Assembly: GCA_963832965.1 (NCBI GenBank)
Contig: CAWHVW010000007.1
Location: 124,001-188,000, forward strand
DNA from: CAWACP01 sp963832965
GTDB lineage: Bacteria; Acidobacteriota; Terriglobia; Bryobacterales; Bryobacteraceae
DNA: 64,000 bases
Direction of reading: 5' to 3'
The translations under genes and the position numbers were made by a program. Below are positions 31,760 to 39,957 of the stretch, piece after piece (within the stretch, counting starts at the first letter, position 1; each line of letters begins with the position of its first letter). The notes under the pieces were generated by a model. It worked only from the letters and a program-made list of their open reading frames with translations. It had not been told where the DNA came from and searched no databases.

Positions 31760-33028
31760 CTATTTCAACGGCTCCACATGGAGCGTGAGTCCATCCACCG
31801 CGGTAATCCGCACGCGCGCGCCTTCCAAAGCGGGCATCGAACTCACCGCGTCCCAGAACTCCCCGTGGACAAAAACCTTCCCGCCCGGCGACAGGTCCGT
31901 GCGCGCCACGCCGATCTCGTCCAGCATACCGGAAACCCCGGTAAGCACTTTGTTGCGCCGGGCGCGAACGGTGATCGAAACCAGGAACATGGTAATCAGC
32001 GCGAAGGGCAGGCTCACCGCGAGCGCGGTGGAGAGATGAATCCGCGTCTCCGGCGGCCCGTCCACCAGCAAGACCGCGCCCAGCACCATGGATACCGTCG
32101 CGCCCGTGCCTAGAATGCCGTGGGACACGATCTTCACTTCCAGTATGAACATCACCGCCGCCAGAATGAGCAGCACCACGCCCACCCAGTTGATGGGCAC
32201 CACCGCCAGCGAAGACAATCCCAGCAGCACCAGCACCGCTCCGGCTACCCCTGGGAAAATCAGGCCGGGCGAGGAAAACTCCACGTACAATCCCAGCGCC
32301 CCCAGCACCAGCAGGATGAACCCGATGTTCGGATCGGCAATGGACGAGACCAGCCGCTCGCGCCAGGTGAGCGAAACCGTCATCACCTCCGCGCCGGCGG
32401 TGTCCAGCTTCTGGTGAGCGCCATTGAAGCGCACCACTTCGCGGCCGTTGATCTGGTCGAGCAGTTCGCGCTCGCTCCCCGCCACCGTTTCGATGAGATG
32501 ATTGTCCAGCGCCTCTTTGTCGGTGAAGGCGCGCGCCTCGCGAATGGTCTTCTCGGCGAGGTCGGAATTGCGCCCGCGGCGCAAGGTGAGATTGCGCAGC
32601 AGGGCCGCCGAATCGTTCTCCACCTTGGCGCGCATCACCGGGTCCATCTGCTGGCCCAGCAGCACTGGCGAGGACGCGCCGGTGTTGGTGCCGGGGGCCA
32701 TGGCCGCAATGTCGCCCGCTTCCAGAAGGAAAAATCCGGCGGAGGCCGCGCGCGCGCCGCTGGGAGTGACGTACGTCACCACCGGAACGGGTGACGCCAC
32801 CATCTTCTCGATCGCCTCGCGCGTAGCGTCCAGCATGCCCCCGGGCGTGCTCAGACGAATCAGCACGCAGGACGCGTTTTCCGCGCGGGCCTGTTCGATG
32901 GCCCGGGCGATGATCTCCACCGTGATGGGATGCACCACTCCATCCACGTCGGCGGCGACCACGCGCGGAGCGGCCGCCAAAGGGACGGCCAGCAGCCCCA
33001 GAAGCGCTATCAGGCCCGCAGGTTTCAA
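31760..33028 (-). CDS. NfeD-family membrane serine protease (ClpP class)
   Basis: About 422 aa from TTG 33028, which GGGAGG precedes; the frame reaches 33043. A signal peptide (LIALLGLLAVPLAAAP) leads to a ClpP/crotonase-like protease domain with IRLSTPGGMLDATREAIEKM, the nucleophile region GARAASAGFFLLEAGDIAAMAPGTN and a Lys further on. Four membrane helices (about 230-340) and a C-terminal OB-fold NfeD domain (GMLDEIGVARTDLSPGGKVFVHGEFW) complete the long form. In archaea this protease cleaves the C-terminus of its slipin partner; the gene order here supports the same pairing. Confidence 0.93.
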   Translation of the reverse strand: MKPAGLIALLGLLAVPLAAAPRVVAADVDGVVHPITVEIIARAIEQARAENASCVLIRLSTPGGMLDATREAIEKMVASPVPVVTYVTPSGARAASAGFFLLEAGDIAAMAPGTNTGASSPVLLGQQMDPVMRAKVENDSAALLRNLTLRRGRNSDLAEKTIREARAFTDKEALDNHLIETVAGSERELLDQINGREVVRFNGAHQKLDTAGAEVMTVSLTWRERLVSSIADPNIGFILLVLGALGLYVEFSSPGLIFPGVAGAVLVLLGLSSLAVVPINWVGVVLLILAAVMFILEVKIVSHGILGTGATVSMVLGAVLLVDGPPETRIHLSTALAVSLPFALITMFLVSITVRARRNKVLTGVSGMLDEIGVARTDLSPGGKVFVHGEFWDAVSSMPALEGARVRITAVDGLTLHVEPLK

Positions 33029-33124
33029 CTCGAGCCTCCCCACCCCACGTTACAACAACTGAGGAGGGACCGAGGAACACTGCCAGTTGTTTTTCCGGTT
33101 CCGTGCGTTATTGTCATAGATGCC

Positions 33125-34363
33125 ATGTCCTTCCGTTCCGTTTTTGTCGCCGTGGTCATCGCGTTTTCACTGGTATTCGCCGCATTTCTGGTGAACAGCC
33201 AGCGTCCGCCCGCCGAGACCAGCCAGCCCAGCGCCGCGTTCGTGCGAGCTTCCGGCAAATGCGCGGAATGCCACTACAACCAGCAATATTCGGTGGTGCA
33301 CGAATACGAGCTGAGCCGGCATGCCGAAAAGAAGGTCAATTGCCTCGATTGCCACGCGCCCGCGGACCGGCAGCGGGGCGTGCAGCACCATGGGTTCACC
33401 ATCGCCGCCAAACTGACCGCGGCGAATTGCCGCAGTTGCCATGAGGGCATTTACCAGCAATTCCTGCGCAGCCGTCACGCGGCCACTGCCTGGGCGGCCA
33501 TCTACGGAGAGAAGGGGCTCACTCCCGAACTCGTGGCGTTCACGGAGAAATACCAGCCGGGCGGCGCGCGCCGGCCGCCGCATCCGTTTACCACGCTCGA
33601 AGGCGCTTCCGCCATGGCCAGCGGCTGCGAACAGTGCCACAGCGTGGGTAAGCCCAATGACGATGGAACGGTAGGAACCTGCACGGCCTGCCACAGCCGG
33701 CACACGACATCGGTGGCCCTGGCGCGGCAGCCGCGAACGTGTGGCCAATGCCACATGGGGCCGGACCATTCGCAAATGGAGATCTACGAGGAATCGAAAC
33801 ACGGAGTGATGTTCAACGCGCAGGAACATCTGCTGAACCTTTCCGCGCCCTCCGAGCAGCTCACCACGCGCGATATGTTCGTGCCCACGTGCGCCACCTG
33901 CCACATGAGCGGCCTGAACGGCATGAAAGTAACGCACGACCCGTCGGAGCGGCTGTCCTGGTATCTGGCCGATCCCATCTCGAAGCAGCGGCCTGGCTAT
34001 GCGCTCGCGCAAGCCAACATGAAGGAGATCTGCAATCAGTGCCACACCATGCCCCTTATCAATCGCGTGTACGATCAGGCCGAAAAGGTGGTCGCTTCCA
34101 CGAATGAGAAGGTGCTGGCGGCGCAGACGCTGGTCGCCGGCTTGCGGACATCGGGCGCGCTGAGCGGGCCGCCGTTCTCGCACCCCGTCGACTTCATATA
34201 CTTCGACCTGTGGCACTACGACGGGCGCACGTCGAAACACGGCGCATTCATGGGCGGCGCGGACTTTGTTCAGTGGCACGGGAACTATCCCATGCTGCGC
34301 AAGATGGTGGAGCTCAATGCGGCGGCGGAAGAGTTGAGGAGGCCGCATGCGCCTGCGCGATAG
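33125..34363 (+). CDS. octaheme cytochrome c, hydroxylamine oxidoreductase-like
   Basis: 412 aa from ATG 33125; a longer frame overlaps the nfeD gene and is rejected. One N-terminal membrane segment or uncleaved signal (FVAVVIAFSLVFAAFLV) exports the protein. Eight CxxCH haem sites begin at residues 46, 73, 102, 168, 186, 206, 256 and 303. HAO-family blocks are seen around them: SRHAEKKVNCLDCH, GPDHSQMEIYEESKHG and GAFMGGADFVQWHGNY. HAO-like proteins oxidise hydroxylamine or, in forms lacking the haem-linked Tyr, reduce nitrite or hydroxylamine; which applies cannot be decided here. It overlaps the next gene by 17 nt, so the membrane protein is its partner. Confidence 0.88.
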   Translation: MSFRSVFVAVVIAFSLVFAAFLVNSQRPPAETSQPSAAFVRASGKCAECHYNQQYSVVHEYELSRHAEKKVNCLDCHAPADRQRGVQHHGFTIAAKLTAANCRSCHEGIYQQFLRSRHAATAWAAIYGEKGLTPELVAFTEKYQPGGARRPPHPFTTLEGASAMASGCEQCHSVGKPNDDGTVGTCTACHSRHTTSVALARQPRTCGQCHMGPDHSQMEIYEESKHGVMFNAQEHLLNLSAPSEQLTTRDMFVPTCATCHMSGLNGMKVTHDPSERLSWYLADPISKQRPGYALAQANMKEICNQCHTMPLINRVYDQAEKVVASTNEKVLAAQTLVAGLRTSGALSGPPFSHPVDFIYFDLWHYDGRTSKHGAFMGGADFVQWHGNYPMLRKMVELNAAAEELRRPHAPAR

Positions 34364-35183
34364 CTGGCTGCGGGAGCGTCAGTTTCACATCGACGGGTTC
34401 GTCGCTCTCAACTTTGCGTTCCTGATCCTGGACATCTACCTGGCCCATTCGGCGAACCAGTTCCGGCGACAGGCCGAGTACATTCCCCTGTGGTTCTCAA
34501 TAATCGCGCCGGTGGTGCTGCTGGCCGGAATCGCCATTCGCGTTCGCCTGGGCCGAACCCAGGTGTGGAACGACCTGGGACTTCTGGTGGGATGGGCATC
34601 CATCGTTACCGGACTGGCCGGCGTCATACTGCATTTGCACAGCCAGTTTTTTTATGAGAGGACCCTGAAGAGCCTCACGTACGCGGCGCCCTTCGCCGCT
34701 CCGCTCGCTTATACGGGGCTGGGCTTTTTGCTGGTGATGAACCGGATGGTGCGGAGTGAAACCGTGGAATGGTCGCAGTGGTTGATCGCGCTGGCGCTGG
34801 GTGGATTCTTCGGCAATTTCGTATTGAGCCTGACGGATCACGCGGTCAACGGATTTTTTCGGCCCGCGGAATGGATCCCGGTGGTGAGCGCGGCGTTTGC
34901 CGTGGGCTTCCTGGCGGTGCCGCTGGCCCTACCAGTCGGCAGACGATACCTGTGGCTTTGCGTGGCGGTGATGGCGCTGCAGGTGACGGTGGGGATCGCT
35001 GGGTTCTTTTTCCACGCGGTGGCGAACCTGCACGGCGGCTCCGCCAGCATGTTGGAGAACGTCGTCAACGGCGCTCCGCCCATGGCCCCCATGCTGTTCC
35101 CCAATCTCGCCCTGCTGGGGACCTATGCGCTGTGGTCGTATTCGCGGTTCCTGCCCGGGAAGACGGTCAGTCCAGCACTTTGA
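34347..35183 (+). CDS. polytopic membrane protein coupled to octaheme cytochrome
   Basis: 278 aa with about eight hydrophobic helices: near residues 18-34, 48-66, 77-97, 112-130, 144-160, 177-196, 203-226 and 245-262. Several His lie in or at helices (VILHLHSQFF, LTDHAVNGFF, GFFFHAVANLHGG), positions that could ligate haem b, but this is inference. I do not recognise a family. It overlaps the cytochrome gene by 17 nt and ends convergent with the M24 peptidase, overlapping it by 17 nt. A quinone-linked electron carrier for the octaheme protein is the most natural guess from context. Confidence 0.75.
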   Translation: MRLRDSWLRERQFHIDGFVALNFAFLILDIYLAHSANQFRRQAEYIPLWFSIIAPVVLLAGIAIRVRLGRTQVWNDLGLLVGWASIVTGLAGVILHLHSQFFYERTLKSLTYAAPFAAPLAYTGLGFLLVMNRMVRSETVEWSQWLIALALGGFFGNFVLSLTDHAVNGFFRPAEWIPVVSAAFAVGFLAVPLALPVGRRYLWLCVAVMALQVTVGIAGFFFHAVANLHGGSASMLENVVNGAPPMAPMLFPNLALLGTYALWSYSRFLPGKTVSPAL

Positions 35184-36342
35184 TCAGCTCGGTCTGCACG
35201 GCGCCCGTTACCCGCGCCTGCGTATCCGATACGTACACGTTGAACTCGGAACGAGTACCGAACTGAGGAAGATAGATGCCCGGCTCCACCGAAAAGCAGG
35301 TGCCGGGAATTACCTTTCTCTCGTCGTGCGATTCCAGGTTATCCATGTTGGCGCCCGTGCCATGCACTTCTTCGCCAATGGAGTGGCCGGTGCGGTGAAC
35401 GAAATACTGCGCGTATCCGTTCTTCGCGATGTGGTTTCGGGCGGCGTCGTCCACCTCAAAGCCTCGCAGGGGCTGGCCCGCGGCCACGCGATCCCGCGCC
35501 AGCGCGAATGCACTGTCCCGTGCATCCCGCACGATGGTGAACACCCTGGTCACTTCATCCGGCGGAACGGCCCCGCAAAACCCCATCCACGTGATGTCGT
35601 AGTAAACCGCGCCGGGCGTGTTCAGCTTCGCCCACATATCCATCAGCAACACGTCGCCGCGGCGGATGGGCGAAGATCCGCTCGCTTGCGGCTCGTAGTG
35701 CGGGTTGGAGGCATTCGCGTTCACCGCCGCCACCGGGCCATGATCGGTCACCAGACCGGCCTTGTCGAAGGCCTCGCGAACATACATCTTCACCGCGTAC
35801 TCATCGATCTCACCGCCGCCGCGAAGGACATCGCCGACGCGCGCGAACGCGGCCGCGCGAATCTGGTCGACGCGCCGGCCGGCTTCAAAGTGAGTTTCCG
35901 CCTGCTCCGCGGACCAGCGCGCGTCAAAGCGCTGGATCAGATCTCCGGAAGTCGCCACCTCGACACCCAAAGATCGGATCATATCGATGGTCCCGCCGTC
36001 CACCATGGACACCAGCGGCACCGCGCAATCCGGAGAGAACTGCATGGCCACGCGCCGCGCCCCATTCAGCAACCCGGTCAGACCATCGCGCTGCGTCGCC
36101 CACGCGGAATACATTTGCTTCGCGCCGGGCAGTTCGTCCAGCGCGCGCGGCTCCACGGCATGCACCAGAGCGCGAGGCTCACCCGAGGCCGGGATGAAAT
36201 AATACCAGCGCCGCGAGGCCAGTCCGGCATGCTGCAAATTGAGGATGCGGTACGCCAGCGGGTCGCGATGATGATGATCGAAGAAGAGCCAGCCATCCAG
36301 GCCCTCTTCACGAATCGCGTTCTGTATTTGAGCGAGTTCCAT
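35167..36342 (-). CDS. M24 metallopeptidase, Xaa-Pro aminopeptidase-like
   Basis: 391 aa. The N-terminal half is the creatinase-like domain (LDGWLFFDHHHRDPLAYRIL). The pita-bread domain carries the two-metal ligands: GDVLLMDMWAKL and YYDITWMGF (Asp pair), VHRTGHSIGEEVHG (His) and SVEPGIYLP with the Glu ligands. Members remove N-terminal residues before proline. GGAG lies just before the ATG, within a 17-bp tandem duplication. The 3' end overlaps the convergent membrane protein gene. Confidence 0.9.
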   Translation of the reverse strand: MELAQIQNAIREEGLDGWLFFDHHHRDPLAYRILNLQHAGLASRRWYYFIPASGEPRALVHAVEPRALDELPGAKQMYSAWATQRDGLTGLLNGARRVAMQFSPDCAVPLVSMVDGGTIDMIRSLGVEVATSGDLIQRFDARWSAEQAETHFEAGRRVDQIRAAAFARVGDVLRGGGEIDEYAVKMYVREAFDKAGLVTDHGPVAAVNANASNPHYEPQASGSSPIRRGDVLLMDMWAKLNTPGAVYYDITWMGFCGAVPPDEVTRVFTIVRDARDSAFALARDRVAAGQPLRGFEVDDAARNHIAKNGYAQYFVHRTGHSIGEEVHGTGANMDNLESHDERKVIPGTCFSVEPGIYLPQFGTRSEFNVYVSDTQARVTGAVQTELIKVLD

Positions 36343-36376
36343 TACGGCTCCATCTTACATACGGCTCCATCTTACA
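36343..36376 (-). repeat. 17-bp tandem duplication of the M24 gene start region
   Basis: TACGGCTCCATCTTACA occurs at 36343-36359 and 36360-36376. On the minus strand each unit supplies a TAAGAT box and a GGAG ribosome site, so the M24 gene has two copies of its 5' signals in front of the ATG at 36342. Confidence 0.8.
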
Positions 36377-36380
36377 ACCA

Positions 36381-36446
36381 CTCCGTTACCGTCGTGGCTC
36401 GGTGGCACCCCTCAGTCGGAACCGAACCGCGACGGTCACGGAGCGG
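36381..36446. repeat. two family 1 repeats in opposite orientation (copies j, k)
   Basis: Copy j (36381-36403) is on the minus strand and degenerate; copy k (36421-36446) is on the plus strand with a CGGTCAC right arm. Together they fill the gap between the M24 gene and the symporter. The TGA that ends the symporter gene is inside copy k. Confidence 0.8.
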
Positions 36447-37866
36447 CCTCCGCGGTGAAAAACTGTTCCCACTTTTCCTTCGCCGGAGGCGGAGTCAGCA
36501 AACTTACAATCACCAGCGACAGCACTGAGGCAGCCAGCGCCGGATACACCGCATCCACCGTGGTTCCGAGCGAGGGCCACACTTTATCGCCCATGTGCGC
36601 GGCATTCCATGCGATGGTGATGGCCGCTCCCAGAATGATGGAGGTGATGGCCCCCGCGGTGGTGGTCCGCCGCCAGAAGAACACCGCCAGCACCACCGGC
36701 GTCACCGCCGCGCCGTAGATCGTGTAAGCGTACAGCGAAGCCGCCAGCACGGAGGTGAACGTCGTCGCCTGCAGCAGCGCGAATCCACCCAGCAGAATCA
36801 CAATGAGCCGTGACGCCACCAGCGTTCTTCGTTCGGAGGCATGCCTGTCGATGAATCTCGAATACACGTCGTGAATCAGGTTGGTGGCCGGGGAGAACAG
36901 ATAGTTATTGGCGGTGGAGATAACTTTCGCGAAAACCCCGCCCAGCAGAATTGCACCCACCAGAGGCGGCAACCCCAGCCGCGCGCTCATCGGGATGATC
37001 TCCCGGGGGTGGTCCGTCTTGAACATCGAACTACCCACCACCGCCATGGTAATCAGCAGCGTCTCCAGCAGAAGAGTCCCGGCAATCCAGCCGTACACGG
37101 CAAACCGCGCGTCTTTCTCGGATCGAGCGGAGAAAAACTTCTGATACATACTCTGATTGCCCACCAGCAGCAGCATGGTGGGAATCAGGTATCCCAGCGC
37201 GGTAACCGGCGTCACATTTCCGAACACCTGGAAGTGCGTGGCGGGAAGCACGGCGCGGACGTGCGCCCATCCTCCGGCATGTTGCAGCAGCAAGGGAACG
37301 GACACGATCACGATCAACGTCACCAGGCTGCCGATAATCAGGTCCAGATAGGCGATGGAGGCCATCCCGGCGGCCGCCGTAAACACGATGACGAACGCGG
37401 CGATGATGTACATGCCGGTCTCACGCGGCAAATCGGGGAAGATCAGATGCAGTACGTCGCCTCCGCCAATGAACTGATAGCTGGCGATCACCGTGTAAGC
37501 GGCCACGATGGAAATGGTGCCCAGCACGCGCGCCGCGACGTTGAAACGCAACTCCAGCAAGTCCGGCACGGTGAACTGGGCGAACCGCCGGGCCCGGCCG
37601 GCAATGAACCCGATCACCAGCAGCCCGGCCCACCCGCCCGCCGGTTGCCACAACGCCGCGAAGCCGTTGCGGTAGGCGTTCTCGCCGCCCGCGAACAAGC
37701 TGCCCGCGCCAATCCACGACGACAACAGCGTGAACACCAGCACCGGCCACGGCAGCTTCCGTCCGGCAACCAGAAAATCCGTGCTGCCGTGCACGCCCAG
37801 CGTCTTGACCACCGTCGTGGTTAGCAGCACGGCCACTACAACCGCCAGAACCACCGCGTAGATCAT
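36436..37866 (-). CDS. sodium:solute symporter (SSS family)
   Basis: 476 aa with about 13 membrane helices. SSS landmarks are STDFLVAGRKLPWPVL after the first helix, LLSSWIGAGSLFAGGENAYRNGF, and the sodium-site region in RFAQFTVPDLLELRFN. The substrate is not evident. The start overlaps the end of the Wzt-like ABC gene by 4 nt, although these functions are not usually linked. The last codons and the TGA come from a family 1 repeat (ending EAAP), so the native C-terminus may have been altered by it. Confidence 0.9.
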   Translation of the reverse strand: MIYAVVLAVVVAVLLTTTVVKTLGVHGSTDFLVAGRKLPWPVLVFTLLSSWIGAGSLFAGGENAYRNGFAALWQPAGGWAGLLVIGFIAGRARRFAQFTVPDLLELRFNVAARVLGTISIVAAYTVIASYQFIGGGDVLHLIFPDLPRETGMYIIAAFVIVFTAAAGMASIAYLDLIIGSLVTLIVIVSVPLLLQHAGGWAHVRAVLPATHFQVFGNVTPVTALGYLIPTMLLLVGNQSMYQKFFSARSEKDARFAVYGWIAGTLLLETLLITMAVVGSSMFKTDHPREIIPMSARLGLPPLVGAILLGGVFAKVISTANNYLFSPATNLIHDVYSRFIDRHASERRTLVASRLIVILLGGFALLQATTFTSVLAASLYAYTIYGAAVTPVVLAVFFWRRTTTAGAITSIILGAAITIAWNAAHMGDKVWPSLGTTVDAVYPALAASVLSLVIVSLLTPPPAKEKWEQFFTAEAAP

Positions 37867-39074
37867 TCGCCCCCGGCTTCCTTGGGCCGGATGGCGTACT
37901 GTATCACGGTGGGAACGTGAACCACACCGGCGATGTCGGCGGTGTTGATCACCTTGAACGGCGCGATGTCATCCACCCAGTCCTGACTCATGCCGTCGCG
38001 GTACTGCGTGGCCACGGTGACCGTGTATTCGTTGCTCGCGAAGGCGCACTCGATTTCGAAGCTGACGTCGAGGACGCATCCCGCGGCCAGCGGACCAATG
38101 GCCACGCCTTCCACGCGCGTGTTGGTCCCGAACACATCGATGCCAATGCGGTTGCGGATCAGCAGGCCAACCACCGGTTCGTCCAGGTCCTTCCGCATCT
38201 CCGCCCGCACGCTCACCCGCAGCCGGTCTCCCGCTTCGAAAACGACGCACTTTCTGCCGAAGCGGTCGGTGATGGCGACGTCCACGATGCGGCTGGCGCC
38301 GTCGCCATGCCGGAAACTGGCGCTGCTTCCGTCCGGCCCCCCGGCGCCCTCGGGCTGCTTTTCGAGAACGAACCCGACATACCGGTTGACCGCATCGCTG
38401 GCCGCGCCCAGGAAGCGAACCTGCCCGTCCACCAGAAAAACCGCGCGGCTGGCCAGCCGCTTCACCAGACCCAGATCGTGTGAAACCAGCAGCACGGTTT
38501 TGCCGCTGGTCCGGAATTCCTCGAACTTGCGCACGCAGCGCGCGGAGAACACCGCGTCGCCCACGGCCAGCGCCTCATCCACCACCAGAATGTCCGGGTC
38601 CACATGAATGGCCGTGGAGAACGCCAGACGCAGGTACATGCCGCTGGAGTATTCGCGAACGGGCCGGTCCATGAATTCGCCGATCTCGGCGAAGGCGGTG
38701 ATTTCGTGGAAGCGCGCGTCGATCTGCCGCCGCGCCAGCCCCATCACTTCCCCGCTGACGTAGACGTTCTCGCGTCCGGTGAAATCGGGGTTGAATCCGG
38801 CGCCCAGTTCGAGCAGTCCGGTGACCCGGCCCGCGCACAGCACACGCCCGGTGGTGGGTTGCAGAACGCCGCAGACAATCTGCAGCAGCGTGCTCTTCCC
38901 GGAGCCGTTCGGGCCGATGACCGCAACCACCTCGCCATTCTCGACGCGCAGGCTGATGCCGCGCAAGGCCTGAAATTCATGAACGGGCGCGCCGCCGGGG
39001 AACAACCGCCGCACCCGCTGGGCCGGATTTCGGAAGAGGGCGAAGCTCTTGGAGACGTTCTGGACCGCGATCAC
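37863..39074 (-). CDS. ABC transporter ATPase of the polysaccharide/O-antigen export (Wzt) type
   Basis: 403 aa from GTG 39074, 8 nt after a TATATT -10 box, so probably leaderless. The ATPase domain (1-240) has Walker A AVIGPNGSGKST, the signature EYSSGMYLRLAFS and Walker B DILVVDEALAVGD, all typical of TagH/Wzt. The C-terminal 150 residues form a beta-rich Wzt-C-like domain (VVGLLIRNRIGIDVFGTNT) that in O-antigen exporters recognises the glycan end. The Wzm-type permease is not next to it and must lie outside the window. Confidence 0.9.
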   Translation of the reverse strand: MIAVQNVSKSFALFRNPAQRVRRLFPGGAPVHEFQALRGISLRVENGEVVAVIGPNGSGKSTLLQIVCGVLQPTTGRVLCAGRVTGLLELGAGFNPDFTGRENVYVSGEVMGLARRQIDARFHEITAFAEIGEFMDRPVREYSSGMYLRLAFSTAIHVDPDILVVDEALAVGDAVFSARCVRKFEEFRTSGKTVLLVSHDLGLVKRLASRAVFLVDGQVRFLGAASDAVNRYVGFVLEKQPEGAGGPDGSSASFRHGDGASRIVDVAITDRFGRKCVVFEAGDRLRVSVRAEMRKDLDEPVVGLLIRNRIGIDVFGTNTRVEGVAIGPLAAGCVLDVSFEIECAFASNEYTVTVATQYRDGMSQDWVDDIAPFKVINTADIAGVVHVPTVIQYAIRPKEAGGE

Positions 39075-39082
39075 GAATGCTC

Positions 39083-39088
39083 AATATA
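39083..39088 (-). promoter_or_regulatory. TATATT -10 box of the Wzt-like gene
   Basis: Minus-strand TATATT ends 8 nt before GTG 39074; no ribosome site is seen, so a leaderless mRNA is likely. Confidence 0.4.
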
Positions 39089-39100
39089 CCGCGAGAGGTC

Positions 39101-39140
39101 TGGGGCAGGAGTGCCCTGCGCAGGGCATGGCCCTGCCCCA
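39101..39140. repeat. family 2 repeat, nested palindromes
   Basis: TGGGGCAGG (39101-39109) pairs with CCTGCCCCA (39132-39140) and encloses a perfect 14-bp palindrome, GCCCTGCGCAGGGC (39113-39126). It lies between the response regulator stop and the ABC gene start. Confidence 0.8.
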
Positions 39141-39150
39141 CATCGCGGCG

Positions 39151-39861
39151 TCAGACGCTGACGGGCACTTCTTCCACGGATCGCGCTTCGTTGAAGCTGT
39201 AGCCAAAGCCGCGAATCGACCGGATCATTTTCGGGTTGGCGGGGTCGGGCTCGATCTTCTGACGCAGGCGCAGGATGTAAACGTCCACCGTGCGATCAGT
39301 CACCGCGCGGTCCTGGCCCCACACCGCGTCCAGCAACTGTTCCCGGCTGAATACCACTCCCGGCCGGCTCATCAGGTACTCGAGCAAACGGAATTCGGTG
39401 GCCGTCAGCGACAGTTCGCCGCCGTTCAGCCGCACCACGCAACTGTTGCGGTCCAGCTCCAACGTTCCGGAGCGCATCACCCGCGGAGCGATGGACGGCC
39501 CGCGGAGCTGCGTCTTCACGCGCGCCACCAGCTCCCGCACGAAGAACGGCTTCACGATGTAATCGTTGGCGCCGAGTTCCAGGCCGATGATGCGGTCGGC
39601 TTCGGACGCCCGGGCGGTCAGGAAAATCACGGGAACCTGCGACAGCTCCGGCGAACTGCGGATGGCCTTGCAGATTTCCAGGCCGTCCACGTCCGGCAGC
39701 ATGATGTCCAGGATCGCCAGATCCGGCTTTTCCCGGCGCAGGAACTCCAGAGCCGCGCGGCCCGTCTGCAATCCCACAAATGCGAAGCCCTCCTTCTCCA
39801 GGTTGTACTTCACCAGAGAATAGAGATCCGCGTCGTCCTCGATCAGTGCAATCTTTCGCAT
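39151..39861 (-). CDS. OmpR/PhoB-family response regulator
   Basis: 236 aa. The receiver domain has the acidic pocket (LIEDDAD), phospho-acceptor Asp in LAILDIMLPDVDG (about 53), Thr in VIFLTARAS and Lys in DYIVKPF. The C-terminal winged helix (LTATEFRLLEYLMSRPGVVFSREQLLDAVWG, RTVDVYILRLRQKIE) is of the OmpR/PhoB kind. No histidine kinase gene is adjacent. A Pho-box-like direct repeat lies just upstream, which fits PhoB-type autoregulation, but the target set is not known. Confidence 0.93.
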   Translation of the reverse strand: MRKIALIEDDADLYSLVKYNLEKEGFAFVGLQTGRAALEFLRREKPDLAILDIMLPDVDGLEICKAIRSSPELSQVPVIFLTARASEADRIIGLELGANDYIVKPFFVRELVARVKTQLRGPSIAPRVMRSGTLELDRNSCVVRLNGGELSLTATEFRLLEYLMSRPGVVFSREQLLDAVWGQDRAVTDRTVDVYILRLRQKIEPDPANPKMIRSIRGFGYSFNEARSVEEVPVSV

Positions 39862-39888
39862 ACTCGTCCCTGAAACTAACCTGTCACC

Positions 39889-39906
39889 GTTACAAACAGA
39901 TTACAG
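39889..39906 (-). promoter_or_regulatory. Pho-box-like direct repeat
   Basis: On the minus strand CTGTAAT-CTGT-TTGTAAC gives two heptamers spaced 11 bp apart, as in the Pho box (CTGTCAT repeated every 11 bp; 6/7 and 4/7 matches). It is 28 nt upstream of the response regulator ATG. Confidence 0.35.
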
Positions 39907-39957
39907 ATTGATGACTGCCGCGCTACGCAAGCCGTTTTCTTGATTGTAGCTTTGTTT

